In this document: positions 4,885-7,608 of the stretch, in pieces
Layout of the letters: every line of letters starts with the position of its first letter
Numbering within the stretch: position 1 is the stretch's first letter
From: Deltaproteobacteria bacterium
Lineage (GTDB): Bacteria > Desulfobacterota > DSM-4660 > Desulfatiglandales > B25-G16
Direction: 5' to 3'
DNA: 7,608 nt
Assembly: GCA_019310745.1 (NCBI GenBank)
Contig: JAFDDS010000057.1
Location: 1-7,608, forward strand
Program-made: the position numbers and the translations under genes
Notes under the pieces: generated by a model
The model's database searches: none
What the model was told of the DNA's origin: nothing
What the model saw: only the letters and a program-made list of their open reading frames with translations

Positions 4885-6126
4885 ATGGAGATAACCACAT
4901 TCAATCTCTCAAATCCCTGGCGAACAGGCAAGAATTGGGATGTCCCCGGCATCCAGAGAGATGTCACCAGGAAATTAATGAATTGGCTCGATGAGCCTGA
5001 GATTTTGATTCTCTCTGGCGCCCGGCAGGTTGGGAAAACCAGTATACTTTATCAACTGATTGATTGGTTGATGCGATCTGGTCATGTCGGGCCTGATGGC
5101 ATTTATTACTTCAATCTTGATCTTGGCGGTATTTCTGAATTTTTGGAAGATCAGGGGAGTTTTCTGCGTTTTTTGGAAGCAGAAAAGGGACGGAACATCT
5201 TTGTATTTATTGATGAAGTGCAACGTCTTCCTGATCCGGGCATATTCATCAAAGCGATTCAGGACCTGCGTCTTCCGATAAAATTTATTTTAACTGGCTC
5301 ATCATCGCTGGATATTCGCTCAAGAACACACGAACCGCTGACAGGGCGAAAGCAGGTTTTCCATATAGAAGCGCTCTCGTTTTCTGAATATGTAAAGACT
5401 GTTCCGGTCTTATCTTCCCTGCCTGCTCTTGAACAACAGAGTTACAGCATCTATATAGGCGCTCTGAATGATGCCCTGAACGACTACGGACTTTACGGTG
5501 GGTATCCTGCGGTGGTTTTGACCGATGATCCAGAGAAAAAAATATTAAGACTCAATGAGATCTTTTCCAGTTATCTTGAAAAGGATATCGCTGGATTCCT
5601 GAAGGTAGAGAATATCCCTGCCTTTCGAAAGCTGGCAACGTTATTATCGGTACAGCAAGGCGGGCTCGTTAATATACAGGAACTGGCTTCCACCCTCGGC
5701 CTCCACCGTGAAACTATCACAAGATATATATATTACCTGGAAGAAACGTTTGTGATAAAAAGATTGACTCCTCTTTTTACTGGTAAGATTATAGAAGGGA
5801 TTGTTGTCTCTCATGTTTTAAGGGATCGCATCCTGTCTCACAGAATCAACTACTGGCGGACCAAGTCCGGCGCTGAAGTCGATCTCATAATATCAGGCGC
5901 CAAACCGGTTCAAAGCATCGAAGTAAAATCAGGGTTTCTGAAAGGAGTAACGATCAGCCGGGGGTATCGCTCATTTCTTTCTAAATACTCCCCGAAAAAA
6001 GCAATTCTTTTAAACAGCGCCATATGGTCTAAAAGGGAAATAGCCGGACACACAGTAGAGGCAATACCGACGACTGTTTTCCTGTTAAGAGAGCCAGGTA
6101 GTGATAAAAAAGGTCTCAACATTTGA
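4885..6126 (+). CDS. AAA_14/DUF4143-type ATPase, internal segment missing
   Basis: A 413-residue protein of the large, poorly understood AAA_14-DUF4143 family, common on accessory DNA. Walker A is GARQVGKTS (45-53), Walker B FVFIDEVQ (106-113), sensor 1 LTGSSS (136-141). These are followed by the family's G-R-K-x-x-F-x-I-x-x-L-S-F-S-E-Y and Y-G-G-Y-P-A-V, a winged-helix region (about 262-290), and a C-terminal PD-(D/E)XK-like fold with GAEVDLI (329-335) and IEVKSG (345-350). After L-T-P-L-F-T-G-K (to 301) one expects a P-K-x-Y-F-x-D-T-G-L-R segment of some 35-45 residues. Here the chain jumps directly to EGIVVSHVLRD, so that part seems deleted in frame. Whether the protein still works is unclear. 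The start is ATG 4885, with AGCAGGG seven bases upstream, inside the palindrome's right arm. It runs against its minus-strand neighbours. Toxin, defence and regulatory roles are all unproven. Confidence 0.88.
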   Translation: MEITTFNLSNPWRTGKNWDVPGIQRDVTRKLMNWLDEPEILILSGARQVGKTSILYQLIDWLMRSGHVGPDGIYYFNLDLGGISEFLEDQGSFLRFLEAEKGRNIFVFIDEVQRLPDPGIFIKAIQDLRLPIKFILTGSSSLDIRSRTHEPLTGRKQVFHIEALSFSEYVKTVPVLSSLPALEQQSYSIYIGALNDALNDYGLYGGYPAVVLTDDPEKKILRLNEIFSSYLEKDIAGFLKVENIPAFRKLATLLSVQQGGLVNIQELASTLGLHRETITRYIYYLEETFVIKRLTPLFTGKIIEGIVVSHVLRDRILSHRINYWRTKSGAEVDLIISGAKPVQSIEVKSGFLKGVTISRGYRSFLSKYSPKKAILLNSAIWSKREIAGHTVEAIPTTVFLLREPGSDKKGLNI

Positions 6127-6179
6127 CAAAACCAAGCATTTATAACGCTCACGAGCGTAAAATGGCCTTGTTCCCTCCA

Positions 6180-6343
6180 CGCATAAGTCTTTTATACTTT
6201 TGGCTGTCTGGGAACTGGGTATCTCCTTCACGGATCTGGCCAGGCATCTGCAAAGCAGTGCTCCAGGCGTAGGTTATGCTGTTGATAGGGGAAGGGCCAT
6301 GGCACAAAAAAATAATTATCAACTGGTCGATAAAGTTTCTTAG
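6180..6343 (+). pseudogene. Frameshifted C-terminal fragment of REP-associated Y1-type transposase
   Basis: Bases 6180-6203 read R-I-S-L-L-Y-F-W in one frame. Bases 6203-6343 continue in the next frame as A-V-W-E-L-G-I-S-F-T-D-L-A-R-H-L, then Q-S-S-A-P-G-V-G-Y-A-V-D-R-G and A-M-A-Q-K-N-N-Y-Q-L-V-D, to a TAG. Joined, this resembles the C-terminal helix-turn-helix tail of REP-associated / IS200-like tyrosine transposases (pattern S-L-L-x-x-W-A-V-R-E-L-G-I-S-x-x-x-L-A-R). The catalytic Y1 domain with its H-x-H and Tyr is absent, and a stop lies just upstream in the second frame. It is therefore a dead remnant. It sits between the ATPase gene and tRNA-Arg, marking this gap as a landing zone for mobile DNA. 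The remainder, 6344-6444, shows nothing recognisable apart from a weak 15-base hairpin at 6351-6365. Confidence 0.62.
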
Positions 6344-6444
6344 TTTTTTCAGAGCGTCCCGCTTTATTAGGAGATTTCATTGAGGCTTACAATAATTTAA
6401 GGATTAGTAATAGATGGTTTGATGTAGCTGAGTTATTTTTTTAC

Positions 6445-6521
6445 TGGTGCGCCCAGCAGGATTCGAACCTGCGACCTACGGATTCGTAGTCCGTTACTCT
6501 ATCCAACTGAGCTATGGGCGC
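6445..6521 (-). tRNA. tRNA-Arg (anticodon ACG)
   Basis: On the minus strand a full 77-base cloverleaf can be read. The acceptor stem GCGCCCA pairs with TGGGCGC, followed by A and an encoded CCA at the 3' end (6445-6447). The D arm contains AGCTCAGTTGGATAGAG. The anticodon stem ACGGA/TCCGT holds the loop CTACGAA with anticodon ACG. The T arm is GCAGG-TTCGAAT-CCTGC. The wobble A is normally deaminated to inosine by TadA, so it reads CGU, CGC and CGA. The gene starts 47 bases after the rfaE2 stop on the same strand and may share its transcript. Its 3' side borders the accessory stretch. I found no second copy of the tRNA 3' end in the window that would define an attachment-site pair. Confidence 0.98.
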
Positions 6522-6568
6522 ATAGATTAAAGCTAACCTCTGTATCTTAATAAGGTAGCTGCCTTGCC

Positions 6569-7069
6569 TTAGTTATTGTGAGCGGAATTGAGATCAATAA
6601 TTCGGTGAATAATATCTGAGGTGGAAATATTTGGGATAAGAGGTATTCGCTTAACCTCACCCCCTGTTTTTTTAATGAATTCACCCCCTATAATATCATC
6701 CTCAGCCCAATCTGCACCTTTTACTAAAATATGAGGGTGGAGATATTTTATGATGGCAAGGGGGTCTTCCTCAGTAAAAATAACCACCCCATCAACAAAA
6801 CAGAGAGCGGCAAGCAATTCTGCCCTTGCTCCCTCGGTCATCAAGGGACGGTTATTTCCTTTAATGTTTCTAATAGATTGATCACTATTTACGCCAACTA
6901 TCAGGTAATCTCCACACTTCTTAGCTTCAGAAAGATAACGCACGTGACCTTGATGAAGGATATCAAAACAGCCATTGGTAAAAACTATTTTTTTACCTTC
7001 ACCTTTCGCTTTTTCCACCGCCTTTTTCATTTCTGATTGGGTTTTTATTTTTGATAGATATTCTTCCAT
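6569..7069 (-). CDS. rfaE2: D-glycero-beta-D-manno-heptose 1-phosphate adenylyltransferase (RfaE2)
   Basis: A 166-residue cytidylyltransferase-fold enzyme that transfers AMP from ATP to heptose 1-phosphate, giving ADP-heptose for the LPS inner core. It corresponds to the C-terminal half of bifunctional HldE. The kinase half is absent, so a separate HldA/RfaE1 should exist elsewhere. Motifs: FTNGCFDILHQGHVRYL at 30-46, with the nucleotidyl-transfer HxGH as HQGH at 39-42; VGVNSDQSIR at 59-68; LVKGADW at 115-121; and the C-terminal ISTSDII (148-154) that closes over ATP. Length fits single-domain RfaE2 proteins. The ATG at 7067-7069 lies inside the preceding HTH gene (25-base overlap), with AAAAGGT 8 bases upstream, so translation is probably coupled. 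Its presence is the best single sign that the cell has an LPS outer membrane. Confidence 0.94.
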   Translation of the reverse strand: MEEYLSKIKTQSEMKKAVEKAKGEGKKIVFTNGCFDILHQGHVRYLSEAKKCGDYLIVGVNSDQSIRNIKGNNRPLMTEGARAELLAALCFVDGVVIFTEEDPLAIIKYLHPHILVKGADWAEDDIIGGEFIKKTGGEVKRIPLIPNISTSDIIHRIIDLNSAHNN

Positions 7070-7608
7070 TCGAGATACCTTTTTACATATCCGTCCTCCA
7101 TTTCGGTCTGATCAACGTGTAGTATTTTAGCGTAGGCCTTTAAAAATCCTTTAAGGTAGACAAGGGCTGGGAGCTTTTCAAAACGTTCTTCCTCAATATC
7201 TTCTAATGTTTCTCGTGATATATTCGTTTGTTTGAATATTTCTTCAAGGGTCATTTCTTTCGTTGTTCTAATCGTTTTAATGTTGTTACCAGTCACAGAA
7301 GTTTGGCTGTCGAAGAGGCTGAGGTTTTTATCAGAAGGCGAGTGCTCATCCTTTGTCTTTTGTTTTTTCTGGGTGAGACTTTTCACACTTACTTCCATAA
7401 GCTTCCCTTTGGGTACATTAGAGTCTTCCAGGGATGAAAATCCGATTTCTTGAGGAGAAAGCTCACCCCTTTCAATCAACAAATGATTGTATTCTTTCCT
7501 GAGACGGCTGTTAGTCAGAGTTTTGTACGCTTCAGCCAAACGGGAAAGGATTAACTCCCTCTCCTTTTGTGTAAAAAGAGTATAGGTAGAGATAGAATCG
7601 GTAGAGTA
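7045..7608 (-). CDS. J-domain plus RodZ-type HTH protein, 5' end outside window
   Basis: The frame stays open to base 7608, so the TTG at 7537-7539 is not the start; 187 residues are visible. The first part reads Q-K-E-R-E-L-I-L-S-R-L-A-E-A-Y-K-T-L-T-N, then R-L-R-K-E-Y-N. These are helices III-IV of a DnaJ-like domain, with the H-P-D loop, if present, lying outside the window. A polar linker rich in Lys, Ser and Gln follows. Then comes an HTH_25 domain (about 107-168): N-I-K-T-I-R-x-x-K-E-M-T-L-E-E-I, E-x-I-E-E-E-R-F-E-K-L-P and VYLKGFLKAYAKIL. RodZ continues into a membrane helix and a periplasmic domain; this protein ends soon after the HTH with no membrane segment, so it should be soluble. 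It may be a regulator or a cytoskeletal adaptor. It overlaps rfaE2 by 25 bases, suggesting an envelope-related operon. Confidence 0.8.
   Translation of the reverse strand, partial: YSTDSISTYTLFTQKERELILSRLAEAYKTLTNSRLRKEYNHLLIERGELSPQEIGFSSLEDSNVPKGKLMEVSVKSLTQKKQKTKDEHSPSDKNLSLFDSQTSVTGNNIKTIRTTKEMTLEEIFKQTNISRETLEDIEEERFEKLPALVYLKGFLKAYAKILHVDQTEMEDGYVKRYLEWKNIYQK

Noticed and set aside
6145..6158. ACGCTC-AC-GAGCGT hairpin after the ATPase gene as terminator
   Set aside because: The stem is short and no T-run follows on either strand.
6351..6365. AGAGCG/CGCTTT hairpin followed by TATTAGG as terminator
   Set aside because: Six pairs including a wobble and only a broken T stretch; too weak to call.
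1..7608. CRISPR array or complete defence system
   Set aside because: No regularly spaced repeats and no cas, restriction, toxin-antitoxin or retron genes; the lone ATPase is not enough to claim a system.

Overview
This 7.6 kb window looks like chromosomal DNA from an anaerobic Gram-negative bacterium. My best guess is Desulfobacterota (the old Deltaproteobacteria) or a nearby lineage. The evidence is a stand-alone RfaE2 heptose-phosphate adenylyltransferase (LPS heptose pathway), a CooT-like small nickel protein paired with a DUF3842 protein (typical of strict anaerobes), PlsY, a chromosomal ParA/ParB/parS set, and a J-domain plus RodZ-type HTH protein. Base composition is moderately AT-rich. 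The taxonomic call is an inference from gene content, not from a marker tree.

Layout, left to right. 1-822 (+) is the 3' part of a family 2 glycosyltransferase whose start lies outside the window. 823-1161 has no gene but holds a 215 bp nested inverted repeat (879-1093) that resembles a MITE or foldback element. On the minus strand, a DUF3842 gene (TTG start) runs into a CooT-like gene with an 8-base start/stop overlap (ATGTGTGA). Divergent from these is plsY (+), with an unusual possible N-terminal extension. plsY ends tail to tail with parB, overlapping by 9 bases. parA-parB (minus) overlap by 14 bases. Upstream of parA, 142 bases away, is a perfect 16 bp parS site, and just beyond it a small DUF59 gene without any cysteine.

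The stretch from about 4650 to 6444 looks like an accessory insertion in an otherwise leftward housekeeping block. It carries an AAA_14/DUF4143-type ATPase (+) whose start is preceded directly by a 36 bp near-perfect palindrome. It also carries a frameshifted fragment of a REP-associated (Y1-type) transposase C-terminus. It ends at the 3' end of a tRNA-Arg(ACG) gene. Then come rfaE2 and the J-domain/HTH gene (both minus, overlapping by 25 bases), the latter cut by the window edge.

Functionally, the core genes serve chromosome segregation (ParA, ParB, parS), phospholipid synthesis (PlsY), surface polysaccharide synthesis (glycosyltransferase, RfaE2), Fe-S or metal handling (DUF59, CooT/DUF3842) and translation (tRNA-Arg). 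I see no complete new defence or mobile system. The points most worth following up are the translationally coupled DUF3842/CooT pair, the palindrome that overlaps the likely ribosome binding site of the ATPase, the internal loss in that ATPase, and the MITE-like element.
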